From Shinella granuli (GTDB lineage Bacteria; Pseudomonadota; Alphaproteobacteria; Rhizobiales; Rhizobiaceae), in assembly GCF_004341885.1 (NCBI RefSeq), contig NZ_SLVX01000008.1:63745-127744 (forward strand): 64,000 bases of DNA, written 5' to 3'. Below the pieces are notes generated by a model that was not told the DNA's origin, ran no database searches, and saw only the letters and a list, made by a program, of their open reading frames with translations. The first letter of the stretch is position 1. Every line of letters begins with the position of its first letter. The translations under genes were made by a program, and so were the position numbers. Below, one piece after another: positions 1 to 8,288 of the stretch.

Positions 1-2
1 GG

Positions 3-914
3 TGCGCCGCCATGCAGAAGGCCTACGAGGCGAAGACGGGCCTTGAGATCGCGATGACGCGCATGAGCACCGGCGACATCCTCAACCAGATCCGCGCGGA
101 AAAGGCAGCGCCCACCGTCGACGTCTGGTGGGGCGGCACGGGCGACACGCATCTGCAGGCCGGCTCGGAAAACCTGCTCGAACCCTACCAGCCGGCGCAT
201 GAGCGCGACATGCTGCCCTGGGCGCAGAACTTCTTCGCCATGTCCGGCGGACGCTCGGCCGGCATCTATGCCGGGGCGCTGGGCTTCGCCTACAATGCCG
301 ACCTGCTGCGGGCGGCAAAGCTGCCGGCGCCGACCTGCTGGAAGGACCTGACGGACATCGCCTATCGCGGCCGCATCCAGAGTGGCAATCCGAACTCCTC
401 CGGCACCGCGTTCACGACACTCGCGACGCTCGTGCAGCTCTTCGGCGAGGAGGAGGCCTTCCGCTATCTCGCCGCGCTCAACCGCAACATCGAGCGCTAC
501 ACGTCATCGGGCTCCGCGCCGGTCAAGGCCGCGGCGCGCGGCGAGGTGCTGATCGGCATTTCCTTCATGCACGATGCCGTCACGCAGAAGGAGGCGGGCT
601 CCCCGCTCGTCATCGTCGCGCCCTGCGAGGGCACGGGCTACGAGATCGGCGCCGTCAGCATCGTCAAGGGCGCGCGCCATGTCGAGGAGGCGAAGCGCTT
701 CGTCGATTTCGCGCTGAGCCCGGAGGGCCAGGCGACGGGCGCGGCGGCCGGCCAGAACCAGGTGCCCTCGAACGCCATGGCAAGCCTGCCGCTCGCCGCG
801 CCCGACATCTCGCTGATCAAGATGGTGGATTACGACTTCGCCACCTTCGGCTCGCCGGAAGAACGAAGTCGGCTGCTCGAGCGGTTCGACGCGGTGCTCT
901 CCGCGACGAACTGA
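3..914 (+). CDS. ABC importer solute-binding protein, FbpA/AfuA type (5' end outside window)
   Basis: Periplasmic solute-binding protein of the Fe3+/sugar-phosphate-like family, cut by the window edge. The ATG at 12 is unlikely to be the start: the codons before it (C-A-A) continue the alignment with the paralogue at 1035-2063 (C-E-Q-M there), so signal peptide and N-terminus lie upstream. Blocks shared with that paralogue include W-W-G-G-T-G-D, N-P-N-S-S-G-T-A, S-G-S-A-P-V-K-A-A-A-R-G-E and C-E-G-T-G-Y-E-I-G. It is the first of two tandem binding proteins for the permease/ATPase pair that follows, so the two may differ in ligand. The family is often called iron-binding by homology, but some members (AfuA) bind hexose phosphates; the phosphatase neighbours favour a phosphorylated ligand here (inference). 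Confidence 0.88.
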   Translation, partial: CAAMQKAYEAKTGLEIAMTRMSTGDILNQIRAEKAAPTVDVWWGGTGDTHLQAGSENLLEPYQPAHERDMLPWAQNFFAMSGGRSAGIYAGALGFAYNADLLRAAKLPAPTCWKDLTDIAYRGRIQSGNPNSSGTAFTTLATLVQLFGEEEAFRYLAALNRNIERYTSSGSAPVKAAARGEVLIGISFMHDAVTQKEAGSPLVIVAPCEGTGYEIGAVSIVKGARHVEEAKRFVDFALSPEGQATGAAAGQNQVPSNAMASLPLAAPDISLIKMVDYDFATFGSPEERSRLLERFDAVLSATN

Positions 915-1034
915 TCGAGGCCCGGAAGCAAACCCTATTCGACAATGCGCGAACGAGCCGCCGGCGGGCAGCCCGAAGGCCCCGCCATGCCCGTCCGCGC
1001 CAGCATTCAAACCAAGGCAACAGGAGGATGCCCC

Positions 1035-2063
1035 ATGAAGACCAGAACCCTTTCCCTCATGCTTTTTGCCGGAACGGCGCTTGCCGCCCTGCCGGCTGCG
1101 GCGGCCGGCGAACTCAACCTCATCTGCTCGGCCGACGTCGTCATCTGCGAGCAGATGAAGGGCGATTTCGAGAAGGCGCACGGCGACATCAAGGTGAACA
1201 TGGTGCGCCTGTCCTCGGGCGAGACCTATGCCAAGGTGCGCGCCGAGGCCCGCAACCCGAAGACCGACATCTGGTGGGCCGGCACGGGCGACCCGCATCT
1301 GCAGGCCGCTTCGGAGAACCTGACGCTGGAATACAAGTCGCCGAAGCTCGACGAACTGAACGACTGGGCGAAGAGCCAGGCCGAAAGCGCGGGCTACAAG
1401 ACGGTCGGCGTCTATGCCGGCGCGCTCGGCTGGGGCTACAACACCGAGATCTTCAAGTCGAAGGGCTTCAAGGAGCCGGTCTGCTGGGCCGATCTCCTGG
1501 CGCCGGAACTGAAGGGCGAGATCCAGATCGCCAACCCGAATTCCTCCGGCACCGCCTATACGGCGCTCGCCTCCCTCGTGCAGATCATGGGCGAGGACCC
1601 GGCCTTCGACTACCTGAAGAAGCTCAACGACAACATCTCGCAATACACCAAGTCCGGCTCGGCGCCCGTCAAGGCGGCGGCGCGCGGCGAGACGGCGGTC
1701 GGCATCGTCTTCGTGCATGACGCGGTGGCGCAGACGGCCGAAGGCTTCCCGGTCAAGTCGATCACGCCCTGCGAGGGCACCGGCTACGAGATCGGCTCCA
1801 TGTCGATCATCAAGGGCGCGCGCAACCTCGACAATGCCAAGATCTGGTACGACTGGGCGCTGACCGCGGAGGTCCAGTCGCGCATGAAGGATGCCAAGTC
1901 CTTCCAGTTGCCGTCGAACAAGAACGCGAAAATCCCGAAGGAAGCGCCGCGCTTCGAGGACATCAAGCTGATCGACTACGATTTCGCGACCTATGGCGAA
2001 CCGGCCAAGCGCAAGGCGCTGCTGGAGCGCTGGGACCGCGAAGTCGGCGCGGCCGCCAACTGA
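1035..2063 (+). CDS. ABC importer solute-binding protein, FbpA/AfuA type
   Basis: 342-residue periplasmic binding protein. The start at 1035 is chosen because CAGGAGG lies just upstream and the protein then opens with a classic signal peptide (K-T-R, hydrophobic core, cleavage near A-A-A-A-G around residue 24); an in-frame start at 945 would bury that signal. The mature part is collinear with the protein ending at 914, an obvious tandem paralogue. Conserved N-P-N-S-S-G-T-A-Y (about residue 160) and S-G-S-A-P-V-K segments line the ligand cleft in this fold. It should deliver ligand to the permease at 2136 and ATPase at 4358. Ligand unknown; iron(III) is the default family label, an organophosphate is my preferred inference. 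Confidence 0.9.
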   Translation: MKTRTLSLMLFAGTALAALPAAAAGELNLICSADVVICEQMKGDFEKAHGDIKVNMVRLSSGETYAKVRAEARNPKTDIWWAGTGDPHLQAASENLTLEYKSPKLDELNDWAKSQAESAGYKTVGVYAGALGWGYNTEIFKSKGFKEPVCWADLLAPELKGEIQIANPNSSGTAYTALASLVQIMGEDPAFDYLKKLNDNISQYTKSGSAPVKAAARGETAVGIVFVHDAVAQTAEGFPVKSITPCEGTGYEIGSMSIIKGARNLDNAKIWYDWALTAEVQSRMKDAKSFQLPSNKNAKIPKEAPRFEDIKLIDYDFATYGEPAKRKALLERWDREVGAAAN

Positions 2064-2073
2064 CGGCCTGATG

Positions 2074-2102
2074 GACGGCGCCCGTCTCCTCCGGGCGCCG
2101 TC
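2074..2102 (+). terminator. GC-rich hairpin after the binding-protein gene
   Basis: A perfect 11-bp stem (GACGGCGCCCG / CGGGCGCCGTC, 7-nt loop) stands 10 nt after the stop codon, followed by TCTTCCC rather than a clean T-run. Such hairpins between a binding-protein gene and its permease gene usually act as partial terminators or mRNA-end protectors that raise binding-protein expression. Confidence 0.55.
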
Positions 2103-2135
2103 TTCCCGAAACGACACACCATAGCGAGGTCGGCC

Positions 2136-4361
2136 ATGAGACATGGCAATCGCAGGCTGGACGTGGTCCTGATCCTGGGCGTGGTCGCTTTGACCCTTCT
2201 GCCCTGGTACCGGATCGACGGCGGCTTCTACGGGTTCGGTTGGCTGGCCGGTTTCCCCCTTTCCACCGAGGCCGCGCCCGGCCTCGTGCAGATCGCCGCG
2301 CATGGCCGCCTGTGGCTTGCCGGCGTCGTTCTGCTGCTTCTCCTCGCCGGCGCGGCGCGCGGCATGACGGACCCGATGCGCCGCGGCGCCGCACTGGCGT
2401 GGGTGGGCGCGCTCGGCGTCCTCTTCCTGTCGCTGCAGGGTCTTGCCATCGGCTTTTCCGGCTGGACGTGGACGATCAGCGAAAGCCTGTTCGGCATGCT
2501 CCCGGACGGCCAGCCCGCAATGGGCGCCGGCGCCGTGCTCTCGGCCGTCGTCTTCGTGCTGCTCTTTTCCTTCGGCCTTGCCGAGCGCGGCGTCATGAAG
2601 GGCGATGCCTTCGTCATCAGCGCCATCTCGCTGCTCGTCTTCCTCGTCGCCGTCTTCGTCTTCTATCCGATCGGCAGCATGTTCACCGGCGCGGTGCAGG
2701 ATTTCGACGGCTCGTTCAACCCGGACAATTTCATCCGCAACCTTCAGGATCCGAGCATCTGGAGCCTGAACTGCGTCATCGGTGCGGGGCGCTGCGGCGT
2801 TGCCTGGCGCACCCTGTGGCTCGCCATCATGACCGGTCTCGGCTCGACGCTGCTCGGGCTCGCCTTCGCGCTGGTCGCCACCCGCACGCGCTTTCCCTAC
2901 AAGAAGGGCCTGCGCCTCCTCACCATCCTGCCGATCATCACGCCGCCCTTCGTCATCGGCCTGGCGCTGACGCTGCTCTTCGGCCGCGCGGGCGTCATCA
3001 CGCAGGGGCTTTCCGAGCTTTTCGGCATCGAGCCGGGCCGCTGGCTCTACGGCCTCACCGGCATCTGGATCGCGCAGGTCCTTTCCTTCACGCCGATCGC
3101 CTTCCTCGTCCTGATCGGCGTCGTCGAGGGCGTCAGCCCGTCGATGGAGGAGGCCTCCACGACGCTGCGCGCCGACCGCTGGCGCACCTTCCGGCGCGTC
3201 TCGCTGCCGCTGATGAAGCCGGGCCTCGCCAATGCCTTCCTCATCGGCTTCATCGAGAGCATGGCCGATTTCGGCAACCCGCTGGTGCTCGGCGGCAGCC
3301 ACGGCGTGCTCTCGACGGAGATCTTCTTCGCCGTCGTCGGTTCGCAGAACGATCCCTCGCGCGCCGCCGTGCTCGCCATGGTTCTGCTCGCCTTCACGCT
3401 CTCGGCCTTCCTCGCCCAGCGTTTATGGCTGTCCGGCAAGAACTTCGCCACCGTTACGGGCAAGGGCGACAGCGGGGCGCATATCGCGCTGCCGCGCGGC
3501 CTGTCGATCGGCGTGCATGCCATCGTCATCCCCTGGGGCCTCTTCACCCTGGTCGTCTACGGCATGATCCTCGTCGGCGGCTTCGTGAAGACCTGGGGCC
3601 TCGACAATTCGCTGACGCTCGACCACTACGCCAAGGCCTTCTCCATCAGCTTCGACAATGGCACTGCTTGGGGCATCGCCTGGACGGGCGTCGCCTGGAA
3701 CTCGTTCTGGACGACGATGGAGATCGCGCTGATCTCCGCGCCGCTGACGGCCATCGTCGGCCTTTTGACGGCCTATATCATCGTGCGCCAGAAGTTTACC
3801 GGCAAGAACGTGTTCGAGTTCGCGCTGATGATGAGCTTCGCCATTCCCGGCACGGTCATCGGCGTCAGCTACATCATGGCCTTCAACCTGCCGCCGCTGG
3901 AAATGACCGGCTCGGCGCTGATCCTGATCGCCTGCTTCGTCTTCCGCAACATGCCGGTCGGCGTGCGCGGCGGGATTGCGGCGATGAGCCAGCTCGACAA
4001 GAGCCTGGACGAGGCCTCGCTGACGCTGCGCGCCGGCAGCTTCCGCACCATCCGCAAGGTCATCCTGCCGCTCCTGCGGCCCGCCATCACCGCCGCGCTC
4101 GTCTATTCCTTCGTGCGCGCCATCACCTCGATCAGCGCCGTCATCTTCCTCGTCAGCGCCGAATACAACATGGCGACCTCCTATATCGTCGGCCTCGTCG
4201 AAAACGGCGAATACGGCGTGGCGATCGCCTATTCCTCCATGCTGATCGTCGTGATGATCACCGTCATCACCGGCTTCCAGCTTCTCGTGGGCGAACGGCG
4301 CCTGCGCCGTGAAAACCGCGTCGCCGGCCTTGCCCCCTCTCGTCAGGAGAAAACCGCATGA
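2136..4361 (+). CDS. ABC importer permease, fused two-domain FbpB/AfuB type
   Basis: 741-residue inner-membrane permease carrying two transport domains in one chain. The EAA loops that dock on the ATPase are visible twice: around residues 330-360 (S-M-E-E-A-S-T-T-L-R-A) and 620-650 (S-L-D-E-A-S-L-T-L-R-A), each followed by a P-L-x-x-P segment. An extra N-terminal hydrophobic region of about 190 residues with several membrane segments precedes the first domain; the total is longer than the roughly 500-600 residues usual for FbpB, resembling AfuB-like proteins. The stop overlaps the ATPase start by ATGA, so the two are translationally coupled. Confidence 0.92.
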   Translation: MRHGNRRLDVVLILGVVALTLLPWYRIDGGFYGFGWLAGFPLSTEAAPGLVQIAAHGRLWLAGVVLLLLLAGAARGMTDPMRRGAALAWVGALGVLFLSLQGLAIGFSGWTWTISESLFGMLPDGQPAMGAGAVLSAVVFVLLFSFGLAERGVMKGDAFVISAISLLVFLVAVFVFYPIGSMFTGAVQDFDGSFNPDNFIRNLQDPSIWSLNCVIGAGRCGVAWRTLWLAIMTGLGSTLLGLAFALVATRTRFPYKKGLRLLTILPIITPPFVIGLALTLLFGRAGVITQGLSELFGIEPGRWLYGLTGIWIAQVLSFTPIAFLVLIGVVEGVSPSMEEASTTLRADRWRTFRRVSLPLMKPGLANAFLIGFIESMADFGNPLVLGGSHGVLSTEIFFAVVGSQNDPSRAAVLAMVLLAFTLSAFLAQRLWLSGKNFATVTGKGDSGAHIALPRGLSIGVHAIVIPWGLFTLVVYGMILVGGFVKTWGLDNSLTLDHYAKAFSISFDNGTAWGIAWTGVAWNSFWTTMEIALISAPLTAIVGLLTAYIIVRQKFTGKNVFEFALMMSFAIPGTVIGVSYIMAFNLPPLEMTGSALILIACFVFRNMPVGVRGGIAAMSQLDKSLDEASLTLRAGSFRTIRKVILPLLRPAITAALVYSFVRAITSISAVIFLVSAEYNMATSYIVGLVENGEYGVAIAYSSMLIVVMITVITGFQLLVGERRLRRENRVAGLAPSRQEKTA

Positions 4362-5419
4362 TCAACCAGAAAGCCGGCTCCGTCACGTTCGAGAACGTGA
4401 AGAAGGCCTTCGGCGCCTTCACCGCCATCCCCGACCTTTCGCTCACCATCGAGCCCGGCACGCTCGTCACCCTGCTCGGTCCCTCCGGCTGCGGCAAGAC
4501 GACGACGCTGCGCATGCTCGCCGGGCTGGAACACCCGACGGCCGGGCGCATCCTCATCGGCGGCAAGGACGTCACCATGCTGCCGGCCAACGAGCGCGAC
4601 GTTTCGATGGTCTTCCAGTCCTACGCGCTCTTCCCGCACATGAGCTCGCTCGACAATGTCGCCTACGGCCTCGAATCCTCCGGCCTCTCGCGCAAGGAGG
4701 CGCGGGAGCGGGCGGAGGAGGGGCTGGCGCTCGTCGGTCTTGCCGGTATGGGCGGGCGCCTGCCGGCCGAGCTTTCCGGCGGCCAGCAGCAGCGCGTCGC
4801 CGTCGCCCGTGCGCTGGTGCTGGAGCCGCAGGTGCTGCTGCTCGACGAACCGCTCTCCAACCTCGATGCGCGCCTGCGCCGCCGGGTGCGCACCGAGATC
4901 CGCGAGCTCCAGCAGCGCCTCGGCTTCACCGCCGTCTATGTCACCCACGACCAGGACGAGGCGCTCGCCGTCTCCGACCGGATCATCGTCATGAAGGACG
5001 GCGAGATCGCCCAGTCGGGCGCCCCGCGCGAGCTTTACGAGTTCCCGGCCTCCTCCTTCATCGCCGATTTCATGGGCGAGGCGAATGTCATCGCCTGCGA
5101 GGTCGTCGGCATTGACGGCACCGAGGCCGATATCCGCATCGGCAGCCTGAAGCACCGCGTACCCGCCGGCCGGGCGAGGCCCGGCGCCGCCAGCCTTGCC
5201 GTGCGCCCCGGCGCGGTGACGCTCGCCGAAGGCCGCGGGGAGGGGCTTGCCGGCCGCATCCTGCATTCGGCCTATCTCGGCGACCATGTCGAATACGAGG
5301 TGGAGACCGATGTCGGTACGCTCTTCATCGTCGACCATGCCGTCGACCGCATCCTGCCCGCCGCCTCCGACGCCACGCTCGGCTTCAAGAACCGCGGCAT
5401 CGCCCTCATCAGCAACTGA
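4358..5419 (+). CDS. ABC importer ATPase, FbpC/AfuC-PotA type
   Basis: 353-residue cytoplasmic ATPase energising the permease it overlaps by 4 nt. Walker A G-P-S-G-C-G-K-T-T lies near residue 41, the signature L-S-G-G-Q-Q-Q-R-V near 139, Walker B L-L-L-D-E-P near 160, and the H-loop T-H-D-Q-D-E-A follows. The C-terminal ~110 residues form a TOBE-like regulatory domain with V-R-P-G. It completes the first importer of the cluster. Substrate assignment depends on the binding proteins, not on this subunit. Confidence 0.93.
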   Translation: MINQKAGSVTFENVKKAFGAFTAIPDLSLTIEPGTLVTLLGPSGCGKTTTLRMLAGLEHPTAGRILIGGKDVTMLPANERDVSMVFQSYALFPHMSSLDNVAYGLESSGLSRKEARERAEEGLALVGLAGMGGRLPAELSGGQQQRVAVARALVLEPQVLLLDEPLSNLDARLRRRVRTEIRELQQRLGFTAVYVTHDQDEALAVSDRIIVMKDGEIAQSGAPRELYEFPASSFIADFMGEANVIACEVVGIDGTEADIRIGSLKHRVPAGRARPGAASLAVRPGAVTLAEGRGEGLAGRILHSAYLGDHVEYEVETDVGTLFIVDHAVDRILPAASDATLGFKNRGIALISN

Positions 5420-5438
5420 TACACCAAGGAAGAACAGC

Positions 5439-6239
5439 ATGACGTCGCAAGAGACGGACCTCGACAGGCGCTTCGTCCTCGCCAAGGCCATCGCCCAGGA
5501 GGCGGGGGCCATGGCGCTCGATTATTTCAACCGCCGCGACAGCCTGGTGATCGAGACCAAGCGCGACCCGCAGGACGTCGTCTCCATCGCCGACCGCACC
5601 GTGGAGAAGCTGATCCGCGAGCGGGTCGAGGCGACGTTCGCCGGGGACGGCTTCCTCGGCGAGGAGTTCGGCCATACCGCGGGCAGCTCCGGCTATACCT
5701 GGGTCGTCGATCCCATCGACGGCACCGCGCCCTTCGTCAGCGGCATGCCGAACTGGTGCGTCTCGATCGCCGTGCTGCACGGGAACGAGCCGGTCATCGG
5801 CGTCATCGGCGCACCCTGCCACAACGAGCTCTATGCCGCCGCCGCCGGCAGGGGCGCCAAGCTCAACGGCAGGGTCCTGACGCTCGACCCCACCCGCAAC
5901 GTGCGCAACGCCATGACCGGCATCGGCGCCAACAGCCATGTGGCGCCGGAAGTCATGGCCGACATCATCATCCGGCTGCTGCAGGCCGGCGGCACCTTCA
6001 TCCGCAACGGCTCCGGCGCGCTGATGCTCGCCTATGTCGCGGCCGGCCGGCTCGTCGGCTATTACGAGCCCTACATGCACGCCTGGGATTGCCTTGCCGG
6101 CTATTGCCTCGTGAAGGAGGCCGGCGGCTGGCATCACCCCTTCCCGGTGGAGGGCGAACGGCTGACCAGGGGGGCACCGGTCGTCGCCGCCGGCCCGGGC
6201 GCCCGCGCCGACCTCGAAAGGCTGGCCGGGCTTGCCTAG
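5439..6239 (+). CDS. Inositol-monophosphatase-family phosphatase
   Basis: 266-residue Mg2+-dependent phosphatase of the IMPase superfamily (inositol-1-phosphatase, histidinol phosphatase, 3'(2'),5'-bisphosphate nucleotidase). Metal ligands are visible: G-E-E-F-G (residues ~70-74), D-P-I-D-G-T with D91 and D94, and a C-terminal W-D motif in H-A-W-D-C-L-A-G-Y. The start at 5439 is chosen from AAGGAAGAACAGC upstream; an in-frame earlier start would lie inside the ATPase gene. The 19-nt gap to the ATPase makes it part of the importer operon, so it probably removes phosphate from the imported compound or a product. A second family member is at 10682. Confidence 0.9.
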   Translation: MTSQETDLDRRFVLAKAIAQEAGAMALDYFNRRDSLVIETKRDPQDVVSIADRTVEKLIRERVEATFAGDGFLGEEFGHTAGSSGYTWVVDPIDGTAPFVSGMPNWCVSIAVLHGNEPVIGVIGAPCHNELYAAAAGRGAKLNGRVLTLDPTRNVRNAMTGIGANSHVAPEVMADIIIRLLQAGGTFIRNGSGALMLAYVAAGRLVGYYEPYMHAWDCLAGYCLVKEAGGWHHPFPVEGERLTRGAPVVAAGPGARADLERLAGLA

Positions 6240-6260
6240 CAGGCCGGTTTTGCGCGTCTA

Positions 6261-6274
6261 TGCACGGCTGTGCA
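6261..6274. promoter_or_regulatory. Candidate LacI-type operator, site A, with adjacent -35 box
   Basis: Perfect inverted repeat TGCAC-GGCT-GTGCA in the 222-bp gap before the second importer. A consensus -35 hexamer TTGACA follows at 6283-6288; no convincing -10 is seen at 16-18 bp. Near copies occur at 6404-6420 and 15009-15023, the latter beside a lacI-family gene, so this is probably a binding site for that regulator (inference). Confidence 0.55.
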
Positions 6275-6403
6275 ATATTGTGTTGACAAGTGCCGACCCT
6301 CAATGATTGACTGCACCCACTGACCGGCCGGGATGGGAGGAAACATTCCCGGTTTGGTCGAATTCGGTGCGGTGGCCGGCGGAAGCTGGTAGGGGAGGAA
6401 GCA

Positions 6404-6420
6404 TTGCACGGCTTTGCGAA
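6404..6420. promoter_or_regulatory. Candidate LacI-type operator, site B
   Basis: TTGCACGGCTTTGCGAA, an imperfect dyad differing from site A at two core positions. It lies just upstream of the preferred permease start at 6462 and about 143 bp from site A, a spacing compatible with looping by a tetrameric LacI protein. Confidence 0.4.
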
Positions 6421-6461
6421 GACTGTTGAAAAAACGTGCCGCAACGCACAAGGCGGGCTCC

Positions 6462-8288
6462 ATGGCCACGTCTGATGCGGCTGTAGCGCCGGCGCCCGTT
6501 GGCGGCGCGCGCTGGCGCTACAGATTGCGGCTGGCGCTACGCGAGCCGACGACGGTGATCGCCGTTCTGATGGCGGCGCTGTTTGCCTATCTCATCGTGG
6601 TGCCGATCCTGTCGATCCTTTCGGACGCGGCCACCGTGCAGTTCGGCGACGAGCGGCGCACGGCGGGCGAAACGGGCAGCGTCACCATCTACTATCTCTA
6701 CCGCGCCTTCGCCTCGCCCGTCGCGCACGATCTCTTCTGGGAACCGCTCCTCAACACGCTGAAGGTGGCCTTCGGCGCCATCGCCATCTCGCTGTCGGTC
6801 GGCGGCGTGCTCGCCTGGCTGATCGCCCGCACCGACATGTTCGGCCGCCGCTGGTTCGCCACCGCCCTCATCGTGCCCTACATGCTGCCGGCCTGGACCT
6901 TCGCGCTCGCCTGGACGACGCTGTTCAAGAACCGCACCGTCGGCGGCCAGCCGGGCTGGTTCGAGGCGATCGGACTGTCGCCACCCGATTGGCTCGCCTA
7001 TGGCCAGGTGCCGATCACCATCATCCTCGCGCTGCACTATACCCCCTTCGTCATCCTGCTGTTCGGCTCGGCGCTGCGCCGCTTCGACAGCCAGCTTGAG
7101 GACAGCGCGCGCATTCTCGGCGCGCCGGGCCGGGTGGTCGCGCTGCAGATCATCCTGCCGCTGATGCGCCCCGCGCTGCTGTCGGCGGTGCTGCTCATCT
7201 TCGCCAAATGCCTCGGCGAGTTCGGCGTGCCCTATGTGCTCGGCCTGCCGGTGAAGTTCGACGTGCTGGCGACCTCGCTCTACCGCTCCATCGGCTCGCG
7301 ACAGACCGGCGTTGCGGGCGTGCTCGCCGGCGCCATCATGCTGATCGGCGTTCTGGCCATCATGATCGACGCGCATCTCGCCCGCGAGGCGCGCCGCTTC
7401 GTCACCGTCGGCTCCAAGGGCGCGATGAACCGGCTGTCGCGGCTGAAATCCTGGCGCTGGCCGGCCAGCGGCTTTGCCGCCGCCATCTTCATCGTCTCCG
7501 TCGGCATGCCGCTCCTGACGCTGGCGCTCTCGACGGTCATGCACCAGCCCGGCAGCTTCGCCCTGTCGAACTTCACGCTCGATTACTGGATCGGCCGGGA
7601 CCTGCCGACGGTCGCCATGCGCACCGGCATCCTGCTCAGCCCCGATCTCTGGCAGGCGGCGTGGAACACGATCACGATCGTCGGCATCGCCTCGGTCTGC
7701 TCGGGCATCCTCGGCGTGCTCACCGGCTATGTCGTGGTGCGCACCACCATCCGGCCGCTGGCGATCTTCCTGCGACAGGTCACCTTCATGCCCTATCTGG
7801 TGCCCGGCATCGCCTTCGCAGCCGCCTATCTCTCGCTCTTCGCCGTGCAGCGCGGGCCGATCCCCGGCCTCTACGGCACGACGCTGATCCTCATCCTCGC
7901 CCTGATGGCGGACCAGATGCCCTATGCGTCCCGCGCCGGCATCTCGGCCATGATGCAGCTCGGCAAGGACCCGGAGGAGGCGGCGCAGATCGTCGGCGCC
8001 GGCTGGTTCCGCCGCATGACGTCCATCGTCATCCCGATCCAGAAGGGCTCGCTCGTCACCGGCATCCTGCTGCCCTTCATCTCGGGCATCAAGGGGCTCA
8101 GCCTCTTCGTCATCCTCGCCGTGCCCGCCACGGACGTGCTGACGACCTTCTCGCTGCGCCTCGTCGACTACAACTACACCCAGGCCGCCAATGCCGTGGT
8201 GCTGATCATCGCCGGCCTTGCCTATGGCGGCACGGTGCTCGCCCAGCGGATCACCCGCACCAACCTTGCCGAGGGACTTGGAAACTGA
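6462..8288 (+). CDS. ABC importer permease, fused two-domain FbpB type (second system)
   Basis: 608-residue inner-membrane permease with two transport domains. EAA loops appear near residues 215-240 (L-E-D-S-A-R-I-L-G-A) and near 505-530 (P-E-E-A-A-Q-I-V-G-A). The start at 6462 is preferred because AAGGCGGG precedes it; a TTG at 6414 is also in frame (16 more residues) with AGGGGAGGAA further upstream. The first hydrophobic segment begins about 28 residues from the chosen start. It heads the second importer and overlaps the ATPase start by one base. Confidence 0.9.
   Translation: MATSDAAVAPAPVGGARWRYRLRLALREPTTVIAVLMAALFAYLIVVPILSILSDAATVQFGDERRTAGETGSVTIYYLYRAFASPVAHDLFWEPLLNTLKVAFGAIAISLSVGGVLAWLIARTDMFGRRWFATALIVPYMLPAWTFALAWTTLFKNRTVGGQPGWFEAIGLSPPDWLAYGQVPITIILALHYTPFVILLFGSALRRFDSQLEDSARILGAPGRVVALQIILPLMRPALLSAVLLIFAKCLGEFGVPYVLGLPVKFDVLATSLYRSIGSRQTGVAGVLAGAIMLIGVLAIMIDAHLAREARRFVTVGSKGAMNRLSRLKSWRWPASGFAAAIFIVSVGMPLLTLALSTVMHQPGSFALSNFTLDYWIGRDLPTVAMRTGILLSPDLWQAAWNTITIVGIASVCSGILGVLTGYVVVRTTIRPLAIFLRQVTFMPYLVPGIAFAAAYLSLFAVQRGPIPGLYGTTLILILALMADQMPYASRAGISAMMQLGKDPEEAAQIVGAGWFRRMTSIVIPIQKGSLVTGILLPFISGIKGLSLFVILAVPATDVLTTFSLRLVDYNYTQAANAVVLIIAGLAYGGTVLAQRITRTNLAEGLGN

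Noticed and set aside
504-3302. Very long open frame antisense to the first importer
   Set aside because: Its product is Asp/Glu/Arg/Ala-rich low-complexity sequence typical of antisense frames in high-GC genes, and the opposite strand encodes clear ABC transporter proteins. The same applies to long antisense frames at 30835-33249, 33490-36357, 15524-17692 and 54927-57014.
6414-6461. TTG start for the second permease
   Set aside because: In frame with a distant AGGGGAGGAA, but ATG 6462 has a closer ribosome-binding sequence; the TTG would also lie inside candidate operator B.
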